From Sinorhizobium medicae (GTDB lineage: Bacteria > Pseudomonadota > Alphaproteobacteria > Rhizobiales > Rhizobiaceae), in assembly GCF_007827695.1 (NCBI RefSeq), contig NZ_VITA01000009.1, positions 124,001 to 188,000 of the forward strand: a stretch of DNA of 64,000 bases, written 5' to 3'. Position 1 is the stretch's first letter, and every line of letters begins with the position of its first letter. Under the pieces are notes generated by a model. It saw only the letters and a program-made list of their open reading frames with translations. It had not been told where the DNA came from and searched no databases. A program made the position numbers and the translations under genes. Below are positions 18,032 through 28,908 of the stretch, piece after piece.

Positions 18032-19099
18032 TCAGTTCTGCGCTGATAGTCTGACCAGTCGGTCCTTCGAAGGTCCTTGCCCTCGTGGTGATCGATTGCT
18101 GGTGATGAGCAGGAGGTCGTCGTCGATTGGAAGCACATGCCGGACACGCTCACCTAAGCTGACGACGGGCTCGAGCGTTCGGTCTTGCCGATCGAGCACA
18201 TAAAGTCCGCGCCCCTGGAGGGCCGTTACCAGGAGTTCGTTGCCGGCGAACGCTATTCCCGACGGCGCCCAGGTGTCGCCGCCCGAATGGACGAACGGCG
18301 GCTGCATACCCTCCTGGGCTTCATCGCCCGAGATGATTGGCCAGCCGTAATTGGCGCCGGGCGCAATCAGATTGATCTCATCGAGAGCGGCCTGGCCGTG
18401 TTCGGCGACGAACAGCTCACCCTCACCGTTCCAGGCCAGTCCTTGCGGATTGCGGTGGCCATAGGAGTACACGAACGAGCCCTGAAACGGATTGTCCTCG
18501 GGAACGCCACCGGCAAGCGTCAGGCGGAGAACTTTTCCGGCGAGACTTTGGAGATCCTGCGGGCGCTCGTAATTTTCGGTCCACCCCGTCGTGACATAGA
18601 GATGGTCGTCAGGACCGATGGCGATGCGGCCGCCATTGTATAGTCGATGGCCAGGGATGGCGTCGACGAGCACAGCGGTTTCACGCCACGTGTTCCCGTC
18701 AAATCTGGCGGCAACGACCCGGTTGGCTGGTTCCGAGCCGGATGAATAGGAATAATAGAAGAATGCCCGACCGCTATCGGCGAAGTCCGGCGCAAGCGCG
18801 ATGCCAAGCAGCCCCGCACCGCCTTCGGTTCTCAGCGGATCGGATGTTTGGAGGGTGGACCGCTGAACGTTCCCGCCCTCGATAATCACGACGGTACCAG
18901 CTTTTTCGGTGAGGATCAGCCGTTCGCCGTCGCGAACAATGTCCCAAGGGTAGTCAAGGCCGTGGGCCAGGACGCTGGAGCTCCATGCACCCTCACCACG
19001 GTCCAGGATAGGTGTGGAGTCCTGCGCCATCGATGTGCCAGATAGACAGCATCCCTCCACTAAGATCGACAGTGCGGTGCAAAACAATCGCTTTCTCAT
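18032..19099 (-). CDS. PQQ-dependent sugar dehydrogenase-like beta-propeller (Glucose/Sorbosone DH family)
   Basis: This 355-aa secreted protein has an N-terminal signal sequence ending about SGTSMAQ. The glucose/sorbosone dehydrogenase propeller signatures follow: LDYPWDIVRDGERLILTEK, EGGAGLLGIALAPDF, YGHRNPQGLAWNGEGELFVAEHG and GANYGWPIISG. It would oxidise an aldose or related alcohol in the periplasm with PQQ as cofactor. ATG at 19099 gives the cleanest signal peptide. It lies in the same direction as the aldo/keto reductase upstream. Confidence 0.85.
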   Translation of the reverse strand: MRKRLFCTALSILVEGCCLSGTSMAQDSTPILDRGEGAWSSSVLAHGLDYPWDIVRDGERLILTEKAGTVVIIEGGNVQRSTLQTSDPLRTEGGAGLLGIALAPDFADSGRAFFYYSYSSGSEPANRVVAARFDGNTWRETAVLVDAIPGHRLYNGGRIAIGPDDHLYVTTGWTENYERPQDLQSLAGKVLRLTLAGGVPEDNPFQGSFVYSYGHRNPQGLAWNGEGELFVAEHGQAALDEINLIAPGANYGWPIISGDEAQEGMQPPFVHSGGDTWAPSGIAFAGNELLVTALQGRGLYVLDRQDRTLEPVVSLGERVRHVLPIDDDLLLITSNRSPRGQGPSKDRLVRLSAQN

Positions 19100-19160
19100 G
19101 CCTGTGCTTCTCTTCTCCGGCAAAAAGGGCATGCGTAATCCTGTCCCGCCAAGGCGGTAG

Positions 19161-20561
<1,401 letters not shown>

Positions 20562-20642
20562 TGGGAGCGCTCCCTGATTATGGGCATAGCAGCGCCTTGC
20601 AGCGCGCCGGCGAAGAAGATCCTTCGAGCATCGGGCATGGCA

Positions 20643-20714
20643 TCACCCTGCATACTGCTCGTCTGACACATGCTCGAGCCAGTCCACGAGCTTGCCATCC
20701 TTGTCACCGCCAGA
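20643..20714 (-). pseudogene. C-terminal remnant of a cupin gene
   Basis: Directly after the TAA of the gene at 20715, and in the same frame, 23 codons read SGGDKDGKLVDWLEHVSDEQ plus YAG and a stop. The WLEHVSDEQYAG ending is typical of the C-terminus of cupin proteins in this kind of cluster. The rest of that gene is missing, so a deletion appears to have joined it to the end of the upstream gene. Confidence 0.5.
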
Positions 20715-21494
20715 TTAGCCGCGCCGCTTTTCAAAGACGGCCTTCGCCACCGGCAGCGCCGACATCGCGTTGGGCCAGCCTGCGTAGAAAGCCAGATGGG
20801 TGATGACTTCGGCGGCCTGCTCTTCGGTCAGCCCATTGTCCAGGGCTTTGTTCAGGTGAAAGGTGATCTGCTCGACCTGGCCAACCGAGATCAGTGCGGC
20901 GACCGTGACAAGGCTGCGATCGCGTGGCGCCAGGCCGGGGCGCAGCCATAGGTCGCGGAAAAGATAGTCCGTCGTGTACTGAACGAGGCCGGGGGCAACG
21001 CTGCCGAACTGGTTGCCGACGGTGGTTGCGCGTTGTGTTTCCGCCTCTTCGTCCAGCGGCAACGGCGTGGATTCGACGGCAGCGAGCTGATCCTGACTGA
21101 TGCCGCGCTTGGCGAAGGCTTCGCTCACGGGACCGATCGTGGCCATGGCTTTTCCCCAGCCGGAATAATAGGCAAGATGCGTGATCGTCTCCGAGATCTC
21201 GGAAGGCCTCACTCCGTTCTCAAGCGCTTGATCGGCGTAGTAGGTGAGAGCCGGGGCTTCTCCCCGCGCAATCAGCGCGGCGATCGTCACAAGGCTGCGA
21301 TCGCGCCGATTGAGGCCGGGGCGCTGCCAGACGTCGCCATACAAGCGTTGCTGCGTATACTGCTCGAGGGCGGGCGCCACCGAGCGAACCTGATCGGGCG
21401 AGAAACGGCGACCTTCAACATTGGGCTGTTGAGCCCCTGCGTTCGAGGCGGTCATCATCATAACTCCTATGAGCGGGGCGATTAGGCGTTTCAT
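20715..21494 (-). CDS. secreted carboxymuconolactone decarboxylase (AhpD-like) family protein, two domains
   Basis: This 259-aa protein starts with a signal peptide (MKRLIAPLIGVMMMTASNAGAQ) and has two copies of the CMD domain. Each has RPGLxxRDRSLVTxAALI and an ITHLAxYxGWxxAM helix (about residues 60-130 and 175-250). The cysteines of the AhpD CxxC redox motif are absent, so peroxidase activity is unlikely. The reaction is unknown. The gene belongs to the redox cluster controlled from the divergent LysR side. Confidence 0.85.
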   Translation of the reverse strand: MKRLIAPLIGVMMMTASNAGAQQPNVEGRRFSPDQVRSVAPALEQYTQQRLYGDVWQRPGLNRRDRSLVTIAALIARGEAPALTYYADQALENGVRPSEISETITHLAYYSGWGKAMATIGPVSEAFAKRGISQDQLAAVESTPLPLDEEAETQRATTVGNQFGSVAPGLVQYTTDYLFRDLWLRPGLAPRDRSLVTVAALISVGQVEQITFHLNKALDNGLTEEQAAEVITHLAFYAGWPNAMSALPVAKAVFEKRRG

Positions 21495-21568
21495 CGGGGT
21501 CTCCTGGAATTCGTGGCTGGTTGTCGAGAGGGCAATCAGGTGTTCAAATACGAGCGGGAGGAGACCTC

Positions 21569-23195
<1,627 letters not shown>

Positions 23196-23202
23196 CTGCT
23201 CA

Positions 23203-23592
23203 TCACCGCTTGGCGCTGAGCTGGAAGTTGTCCGTCTCGAAGAGCTTGCGCGACGTGATCATGTTCTTGGTGGTCTCGACGTATTTCCTGAAATGCGGCG
23301 ATTCCCGGTGGGCCTCGTAGGCGGCCTGGTCGGCATACATCTCGAAGAATCTGAGATGATTCGGCTGACCCTTGATCGACACCGCGTAAAGCGCCAGGAC
23401 GCCCGGCTCGACGCGGATGGATTCCTCCATCTCCTCTTTCACGGCGGCCGAGTAGGCGGCCATCTGCGCCGGGTCGATTTCTAGTTCCGCGATCCGGATC
23501 ACGGGACCCTTCGCCTCCTGTGCGGCGACCGGTTGGACGGCAAGCGGAGCGATGATCAAGGCTGCGACGATGAGAAGACTTTTCAAGCCCAT
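23203..23592 (-). CDS. secreted antibiotic-biosynthesis-monooxygenase (ABM/Dabb-like) protein
   Basis: This 129-aa protein has a signal peptide (about 25 residues, to VAAQ) and one ferredoxin-like ABM domain: VIRIAELEIDPAQMAAYSAA, EPGVLALYAV and MYADQAAYEAHRESPHFRKY. Such domains are small quinol or polyketide monooxygenases, or heme-degrading-like proteins; the substrate here is unknown. It is the promoter-proximal gene of the minus-strand cluster and lies 126 bases from the divergent LysR gene. Confidence 0.82.
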   Translation of the reverse strand: MGLKSLLIVAALIIAPLAVQPVAAQEAKGPVIRIAELEIDPAQMAAYSAAVKEEMEESIRVEPGVLALYAVSIKGQPNHLRFFEMYADQAAYEAHRESPHFRKYVETTKNMITSRKLFETDNFQLSAKR

Positions 23593-23718
23593 GACACGGC
23601 TCCGAACTGATTTTGGTTTCCGAAGACGCCAGTGCCTCCTGTACGATGAAATATAGACCTCGCCGTTTGTTTCGATTAGACGTCAATATGAGATTGCACT
23701 TATATCCAGGATCAATAA

Positions 23719-24611
23719 ATGCAACGCGATGAACTGGGTGACCTGCTGGCCTTTCTGGCCGTTGCCGAAGAGAAGAGCTTCACCAGGGCTGCTGCAAGGC
23801 TCGGTACTTCGCAATCCTCGCTCAGCCTCATTCTCAAGCGTCTGGAGGCCCGTCTGGGCGTCCGCCTGCTTACACGCACGACGCGAAGCCTGGCTCCGAC
23901 GAACGCAGGAGAACAACTGCTGGCCACGTTAGGTCCGGCGCTCGGTTCTATAGAAGCCCAGTTGTTGGCGCTCGGGGAATTCAGGGACAGGCCGGCAGGA
24001 AGTTTCAGGATTACTGCCGGCCAGCACGCGATCGATACGATCCTCTGGCCGAAGCTCGCGCCATTTCTTCTTGAGTACCCCGACATCAAGGTCGAGCTGG
24101 TTGCCGAGTCCGCTCTGACGGACATCGTGACTGAACGGTTCGACGCCGGCGTCCGACTGGGCGACCAGGTCGAAAAGGACATGATCGCGGTCAGGATTGG
24201 CCCGCTGGCAAGGATGATCGTCGTGGCGGCTCCATCCTGCTTCGTGGATCGTGCTCGACCGCAGGTACCGCAGGATCTGACGGGACACCGCTGCATTAAC
24301 CTTCGACTGCCAAGCTACGGCGGCTTCTACGCGTGGGAGTTCGAACGTGATGGACATGAGGTCCGCGTCAGGGTTGACGGCCAGGTGGCCTTCAACGGGG
24401 TACCGCAGCTCGTGAATGCAGCACTGGACGGTTTCGGACTCGCCTATGTCCACGAGGATGTCGTCCGGGAGCATCTCAGGACGGGCGGCTTGTGCAGATA
24501 CTCGGAGACTGGACTCCTCCGTTTCCGGGCTACCACCTCTACTACCCATCCCGCCGACATCCCGCGCCAGCGTTCACCCTGCTGGTGGAGGCGCTGAGAC
24601 ATCAAACATGA
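23719..24611 (+). pseudogene. LysR-type regulator with a frameshift in the last 40 codons
   Basis: The N-terminal winged helix-turn-helix is typical: LGDLLAFLAVAEEKSFTRAA, LGTSQSSLSLILKRLEARLG and LLTRTTRSLAPTNAGE. The inducer-binding domain follows normally to about residue 255. From about 24480 the frame becomes unlike a LysR protein and ends at 24597. The +1 frame reads LVQILGDWTPPFPGYHLYYP and AFTLLVEALRH, the normal C-terminus, to a TGA at 24611. One base is missing near 24483-24490. A shortened protein may still bind DNA. It is divergent from the redox cluster, which it probably controls. Confidence 0.8.
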
Positions 24612-24780
24612 CGACGAGCCGCCGGTCAGTATCCCGTAGCGGCCGCCTCAAGGCTCTCCCACGGCATGGAATAGCCCAGGCAAGCGATGGCGTCGCGCCA
24701 CTAGAACCACGTGGCCTCCGGTAGCCACTCGCTCCCTCAGTCGCGTCATGTCGCAGCCGCTGTAAATGAGGTCCGCGCAA

Positions 24781-25173
24781 TCAACTCACAAATCTGAACA
24801 TAAGGGCATGCAGCTTTGGGCTTCGGATTCCAGTCGTAGGTATGAAACCGCTTATCCGCGGTTCAACGATCGAACGCCGGTACACCACAGAGCGGGAACT
24901 CTCTAGGGATGCCCTATGGCGAGGCAGATACGTCGAAGCGAAAAATGTCTTGCCCGTTCCGGGAGGACCAACGAGAAGGGCTCCACGATCGACATCCTTC
25001 CAATTAAGCGTGCCTGCTTTCCAATCGTCCAGGTCCTGAGCCAGTGCCGAAACCCAAGGGCGCACCGTCGCAAAACCTGGCAGATCGCTAAGGTAGCCGA
25101 ACCGGGAACTTATCGGTCGCCGACCGGGCCGAATGGCAAACATGAGACCTTCGACGAGGCCCGCGCGCGGCAA
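24781..25173 (-). pseudogene. truncated AAA ATPase gene
   Basis: About residues 27-85 match an AAA-family ATPase: YLSDLPGFATVRPWVSALAQ, DLDDWKAGTLNWKDVDRGAL and an intact Walker A LVGPPGTGKT. Just after the P-loop (TFFAS) the sequence loses protein-like character, and no Walker B or sensor motifs follow. The 3' part of the ATPase is missing, so this is a remnant. Its 5' end overlaps, in antisense, the coiled-coil frame on the plus strand. Confidence 0.7.
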
Positions 25174-25536
25174 GTGGCCGAGGCGGCCGCACGCGAGGCA
25201 GCAGCGCAGGCGGTCGCGACCGATCAGCGCTTTGCAGCACTCGAACGGCGCTTCAAGGCTCGCCTCGACGAGGTCACCGAGGCCGTTACTTTGGCATTCG
25301 GCGACCTTCGCGGCGAAATGGACGACCGCTTCCGCGAGGCGCAGACGGACTTTTCCAGTTTCCTTAAGGAATCGCGCGCGCTGATCAGGCAGTCGCGATC
25401 AGAGGCGAGCGAGCGGCGGACGCAGATGGCGGCCATCCAACGCGATCACGAGCGGCTGGCGCTTGAGGTCGAGAAGCTGAAACTGGAATTCAGCGAGGAA
25501 CACGGCAAAGGCAAAAGTCTGAGGATCGCGAAATGA
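24916..25536 (+). CDS. coiled-coil protein of unknown function (start uncertain)
   Basis: From about codon 60 to the end the frame encodes a charged coiled coil (EARARQVAEAAAREAAAQAV, FAALERRFKARLDEVTEAVT, HERLALEVEKLKLEFSEE). The first 55 codons lie antisense to the AAA ATPase remnant and do not look like protein. The real gene has probably lost its 5' end in the same rearrangement, or starts at a GTG near 25174. It ends four bases inside the next gene (ATGA overlap), which suggests co-translation. Confidence 0.45.
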   Translation: MARQIRRSEKCLARSGRTNEKGSTIDILPIKRACFPIVQVLSQCRNPRAHRRKTWQIAKVAEPGTYRSPTGPNGKHETFDEARARQVAEAAAREAAAQAVATDQRFAALERRFKARLDEVTEAVTLAFGDLRGEMDDRFREAQTDFSSFLKESRALIRQSRSEASERRTQMAAIQRDHERLALEVEKLKLEFSEEHGKGKSLRIAK

Positions 25537-25754
25537 CCAAGCTCCAGCATGAACCACTTCCCGACGTCCTCGCGCGCCATCGCCATGGTTTCGGCGGCGG
25601 TTTCCTCGCTCTCGTAATCGCGCCCGATGGCTCAGGCCTTTCTTGTCGCCCGGTATCAGGTGAAACGACGGACTGTGAGCGTTTGAGCCGCGACGAGATG
25701 ATCGAAGCCATTGTCGAGCTTTACGGTGGACTGGCTTCGTTCCGAAGGAACTGA
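25533..25754 (+). CDS. small hypothetical protein
   Basis: This 73-aa protein starts at an ATG overlapping the upstream stop (ATGA) and contains FGGGFLALVIAPDGSGLSCR and LSRDEMIEAIVELYGGLA. I do not recognise the family. The overlap with the coiled-coil gene indicates a two-gene unit. Confidence 0.5.
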   Translation: MTKLQHEPLPDVLARHRHGFGGGFLALVIAPDGSGLSCRPVSGETTDCERLSRDEMIEAIVELYGGLASFRRN

Positions 25755-25770
25755 ATCCGCGACCTTCGCT

Positions 25771-26082
25771 TCAGAAGGGCCACTGACTTACACGTTTTTG
25801 ATTTTCACAGAGAAGGATGTCCGTCCAATCAATGGGCTCATGCTCCACTCGAAGAATTGGCGGCCTACCAGCGACGAAGTAGTTCTTACCTTTTTTTAGG
25901 TCCTTTTCTATGAGTTTATGATCAAGTATTAAGCACTCAGAAAAATCGCAGTTCTCAAACGCATATCCATAGTCGTTGTGGTCTTCGAGCGCGGTAACCG
26001 ATTCAACCATTTTTATTCCACAACTGTTGAATCGGCATCTATGAAATCTATCGTTTACTGAGACCGTGTCCCAGTTAGCCAA
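25771..26082 (-). CDS. pentapeptide-like C-terminal part of a split membrane protein
   Basis: This frame opens at a TTG (26082) and gives 103 residues with two short stretches resembling pentapeptide repeats: FHRCRFNSCGI and FENCDFSECLIL. It overlaps the 3' end of the gene at 26055-26789 in a different frame. That gene has the usual N-terminal half of pentapeptide-repeat membrane proteins, so the two are probably halves of one former gene, or are joined by a frameshift. I see no strong ribosome binding site for the TTG. Confidence 0.5.
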   Translation of the reverse strand: MANWDTVSVNDRFHRCRFNSCGIKMVESVTALEDHNDYGYAFENCDFSECLILDHKLIEKDLKKGKNYFVAGRPPILRVEHEPIDWTDILLCENQKRVSQWPF

Positions 26083-26789
26083 TCTAGTCGTGAGAAGCTA
26101 ACATTAATAATATTGTCAATATCGTAATGACTATCTTGGGCAAATACGCCGCCCACATAATGTATCTGCTTGAAACCCGGAATGAAGAACCAGTATGGTT
26201 CGGAATCGTCATCAGGATTGTCGGCATTCATAGTGCAGTCAAACCAGATGTGGCGTTCGGTGTTGAACCCTTTTTGATCGCCAGTGCGCATAACACCGGA
26301 GATTTCAGGCCTGTGCCGGTTTGCGTGGCTGGCGCTCATATGATCTTCTATGAAGTCCGCAAGCAGGTTCATACTTTGGAACGCATAAGTTCTGTCGTTG
26401 CCCGCAATTAGGACACCGAGCGTTGCGACGCCTGCCGACACGTGCGAGGCCTTCTCGTGCTCACTGAGCAATTTAGCCCCCTCCTGCAATAGCTTCGCAC
26501 GGCCCTCACTTTCCGCTTGGTTTGCCTGACGGCTGTTTATTGAACCGCGCCAACTTGCCGTGCAGAAGGTAACAACGGCAAATAGCGCTACTCCGAAAGG
26601 TGCAAGAGCTTGAGCTTTCTTCAGGTCGGGATCACCATCGAAGCCATCCACGAAAATCCAGAGGAATGCAGCAAAGATTGCGATAGCCGTGAAGATTGCG
26701 CTCGTGATCGCGAGTGCATACCACTGGTTTTCGGTAATGGACGGCCAGTCACTCGTGTCTTTTTGACCGAGTTGTTCTTTTGATATCAT
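26055..26789 (-). CDS. membrane protein, N-terminal part of pentapeptide-repeat-type protein
   Basis: This 244-aa protein has two membrane helices (about residues 25-48 and 64-82). A charged helical linker follows with SINSRQANQAESEGRAKLLQ, then ATLGVLIAGNDRTYAFQSMN and LADFIEDHM. This order, two helices, a Gln/Ala/Arg linker, then a helical block, is what usually precedes the pentapeptide repeats of a family of membrane proteins. The repeats themselves appear only in the overlapping frame downstream. The function of such proteins is unknown. Confidence 0.6.
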   Translation of the reverse strand: MISKEQLGQKDTSDWPSITENQWYALAITSAIFTAIAIFAAFLWIFVDGFDGDPDLKKAQALAPFGVALFAVVTFCTASWRGSINSRQANQAESEGRAKLLQEGAKLLSEHEKASHVSAGVATLGVLIAGNDRTYAFQSMNLLADFIEDHMSASHANRHRPEISGVMRTGDQKGFNTERHIWFDCTMNADNPDDDSEPYWFFIPGFKQIHYVGGVFAQDSHYDIDNIINVSFSRLDWLTGTRSQ

Positions 26790-26798
26790 ATCCGTCCT

Positions 26799-27422
26799 TC
26801 ACACATTTGCGCCGCCAAGATAGCTTTCGGGTGAGAGTTTGCGGAATGTTCTTTCAAAGGCGTCAGCAGCTTCCGCAACCTCGTCCGCGAGGCGATCTAC
26901 CTCCGCAATTTTCTGTGATGTTTCCTTGCTGTGCCAATCCGATATTCGTTCTTGTTCTGGTGCGAGAGACCACCATTCATCACGATGACTAATAGGATTG
27001 CCATACTGATCTATCCTCTCGCACAGTGCGGCGGCTTTTTGGGAAATCTCCGCAACAAGATTGTCTAGTGACGCATTCTCGAACTCATGTTCCGGGCCTT
27101 GCCGTTCCAGAAAGTCTCTGACGAAGTCTAACGATGCATAACGAAATGATGCTCCGAATGAGTTTTCCCGGAGATATCTCTTGTTGCGCTCAGTGAAGCA
27201 ATCACGGACCTTCTGGCCAAGCACTACATCGTGGGGGTGGAGCAAGGCTGTTCGCGGCTCAGGCGCAACGGCTTTGGTTTCGGCGAATGCCCAAGCGCCG
27301 AATAGGCCAAGGAATGCTAGGATGGGCTCAAACAAAGTGTCACCGGCTCGATACGAATAACCAATCCATCCAGCCGCGATCATGCAGGCAACGCCGCCTA
27401 GCAAACTTCCAACTCGCCACAT
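26799..27422 (-). CDS. hypothetical membrane-anchored protein
   Basis: This 207-aa protein has two N-terminal hydrophobic helices (about 5-22 and 31-48). A charged, mostly helical cytoplasmic part follows, containing FTERNKRYLRENSFGASFRY and a C-terminal coiled-coil-like stretch with IAEVDRLADEVAEAADAFER. I do not recognise the family. It lies 9 bases upstream of the split pentapeptide-type gene on the same strand, so the two are probably co-expressed. Confidence 0.6.
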   Translation of the reverse strand: MWRVGSLLGGVACMIAAGWIGYSYRAGDTLFEPILAFLGLFGAWAFAETKAVAPEPRTALLHPHDVVLGQKVRDCFTERNKRYLRENSFGASFRYASLDFVRDFLERQGPEHEFENASLDNLVAEISQKAAALCERIDQYGNPISHRDEWWSLAPEQERISDWHSKETSQKIAEVDRLADEVAEAADAFERTFRKLSPESYLGGANV

Positions 27423-27468
27423 TTGCCACCCTCGAATAAATATCAGACCTGTAGACAGACGCCGAAAA

Positions 27469-27496
27469 CCCGCCGGAAACTCATTATTCCGGCGGG
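27469..27496 (-). terminator. intrinsic terminator of the small HTH operon
   Basis: CCCGCCGGAA (27469-27478) pairs perfectly with TTCCGGCGGG (27487-27496). On the minus strand the hairpin is followed by TTTT. It lies 16 bases after the stop of the 45-aa gene. Confidence 0.8.
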
Positions 27497-27512
27497 CGGG
27501 TTACCTGGGTGG

Positions 27513-27650
27513 CTATTTGGCCTTTTTCTCGTCTTGAGACAGGACAGAAGCGGCGAGTTTCTTGGCGTCCGCGTGCGTGGGCTTCTTACTACCGTTCAAA
27601 ACCTTTGCAGCAAGCCTGGACGTAATGGAGCTTGATTGCTTCTTCGCCAT
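27513..27650 (-). CDS. 45-aa basic protein, partner of the HTH gene
   Basis: This short protein begins MAKKQSSSITSRLAAKVL and ends with SVLSQDEKKAK; it is rich in Lys, Ser and Ala. Its ATG overlaps the stop codon of the HTH gene (TGATG), and an intrinsic terminator follows. The pair therefore looks like a real two-gene operon, although the protein is too short to assign. Confidence 0.55.
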   Translation of the reverse strand: MAKKQSSSITSRLAAKVLNGSKKPTHADAKKLAASVLSQDEKKAK

Positions 27651-27826
27651 CACAGACCTGCCGCCGGCGCAACATCGCCGAATTTCTTACCGGTCTTGAT
27701 CTCGCTCACGCGTCCCTGATTGATTTTGAACATGGCCGCAATTTCGTGCTGCGCCATGTTGTTGAGCAGGTAGCGCTTGATCTTAGCTGCCATCTCCGGC
27801 GTTACGTCCGGGGAGACTCTTCGCAT
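27650..27826 (-). CDS. 58-aa HTH-domain protein
   Basis: This small protein has a helix-turn-helix, KIKRYLLNNMAQHEIAAMFK followed by NQGRVSEIKTGKKFGDV. The GRVSEI recognition helix resembles small HTH proteins common in rhizobial genomes. It is translationally coupled to the 45-aa gene downstream. ATG at 27826 starts the conserved part; the longer open frame upstream is not protein-like. Confidence 0.7.
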   Translation of the reverse strand: MRRVSPDVTPEMAAKIKRYLLNNMAQHEIAAMFKINQGRVSEIKTGKKFGDVAPAAGL

Positions 27827-28188
27827 GCGGGTAGGCCTCCTTGGGGCCCGCCCGGCTTGTTCAGCGTGGCAAATCACTATAGGGTCTTCTTGTTCAGGGA
27901 GAGACCTTACAGTCTTACCAGCCTGCCGCGCCGGGATTGCTTGTGTGCGGCTCCACGAGTTGTCCGACGGGCTGTCCCGTCGGGCGCTCGAATCATTTCG
28001 AGCACATCCCAATTTACGGCAAACTCTGGTTGTAGAAAAAGCTGTCAATCGACTTTTTCACAAGGATTTGCGCTCCGATTAATTTAGCTGTGCATGCGGT
28101 GTGGAAAACCAGACTGGCGCGGCTTTGTTATTGACTCTGGAATCGAATCAACTGCTCCCAACAATGCTCGCTTGCAGAGCCTGTTGCT
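27827..28188. other. intergenic region, no gene seen
   Basis: These 360 bases separate two minus-strand HTH genes. Open frames exist on both strands but they are low in protein character and mutually antisense. The region probably contains the promoter of the small HTH operon. Confidence 0.4.
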
Positions 28189-28452
28189 TCACCGGCCGGC
28201 GCGCGGCTGGCATCCCGGCGCAAAACGTTGCTCCAGATCGTACCGGCGAGTCGGATCGCCATTGGGAAAATGCTGCCGATAGAAACTGCGGATTGAGGAT
28301 ATCACCCGGAACGACGGGTTGCGGGCTTCGCCAGCCATGATCCGCGTAATCGCGCTCGCGCCGACATGCGATCCTTCGGCAATCTGTCGGCGCGTCATCC
28401 CGGTCTCTTCCAGTCGGGCGATCATTGCAGCGATATCGCGGATATCGTCCAT
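28189..28452 (-). CDS. XRE-like HTH protein
   Basis: This 87-aa protein has the helix-turn-helix ETGMTRRQIAEGSHVGASAI followed by TRIMAGEARNPSFRVISSI. It resembles a short Cro/CI-type DNA-binding protein with a basic tail. It is the last gene before the second tRNA-Pro repeat. It may regulate the island or serve as an excision/repression factor; neither is shown by the sequence. Confidence 0.65.
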   Translation of the reverse strand: MDDIRDIAAMIARLEETGMTRRQIAEGSHVGASAITRIMAGEARNPSFRVISSIRSFYRQHFPNGDPTRRYDLEQRFAPGCQPRAGR

Positions 28453-28662
28453 GGGGCTCACTCCTTCGGCGTGTGATTCGCAAAGGGCGTCAGTCGAGCC
28501 GCGCAACGATTCAGTTGATAACCCGCCCGACGCCTCGGCCTTAAAAGGCAAGAAGGATGATAGCATCGCCTGACCCAAAACTGACCCAATTTTTGGGTCA
28601 GGCGGAAAAATCCGTTAGCCGGCTCATCGCCGGCTTGGGTCAAGTATCTGATTTCCTTTTGG

Positions 28663-28711
28663 AAAATGGTCGGAGCGGCGGGATTCGAACCCACGACCCC
28701 TTGACCCCCAG
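28663..28711 (-). repeat. truncated tRNA-Pro(GGG) 3' half, second att-type direct repeat; prophage left boundary
   Basis: Positions 28667-28710 on the minus strand read as the 3' half of a tRNA-Pro: the anticodon loop CTGGGGG, the 3' side of the anticodon stem, a variable loop, an intact T-arm (GTGGGTTCGAATCCCGC) and the acceptor end with CCA. The 5' half is absent. The first 28 bases repeat 16587-16614 exactly. This is the expected structure of an attL left by integration into a tRNA 3' end. Confidence 0.85.
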
Positions 28712-28908
28712 GAGAGAGGTCTAGTTTGCTGGATGCCCTGATAGACAAGGGTTTGCGGCATGTCCAGAAGGTCTGTTCGGGAATTATTTCGGGACTCGGC
28801 GACTCGGTTTTGTGTTCTTGAGCTTTCCTTCCAACGCGGGCCCTAGAACCACGTCATTCCTCCATAGTACGATCGTCGGAGCTGTAAGCGTTCGGAGGAA
28901 TCCCCTAA

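Noticed and set aside
27632-28087. Plus-strand frames opposite the small HTH genes
   Set aside because: They are antisense to well-supported coupled genes and lack starts with ribosome binding sites.
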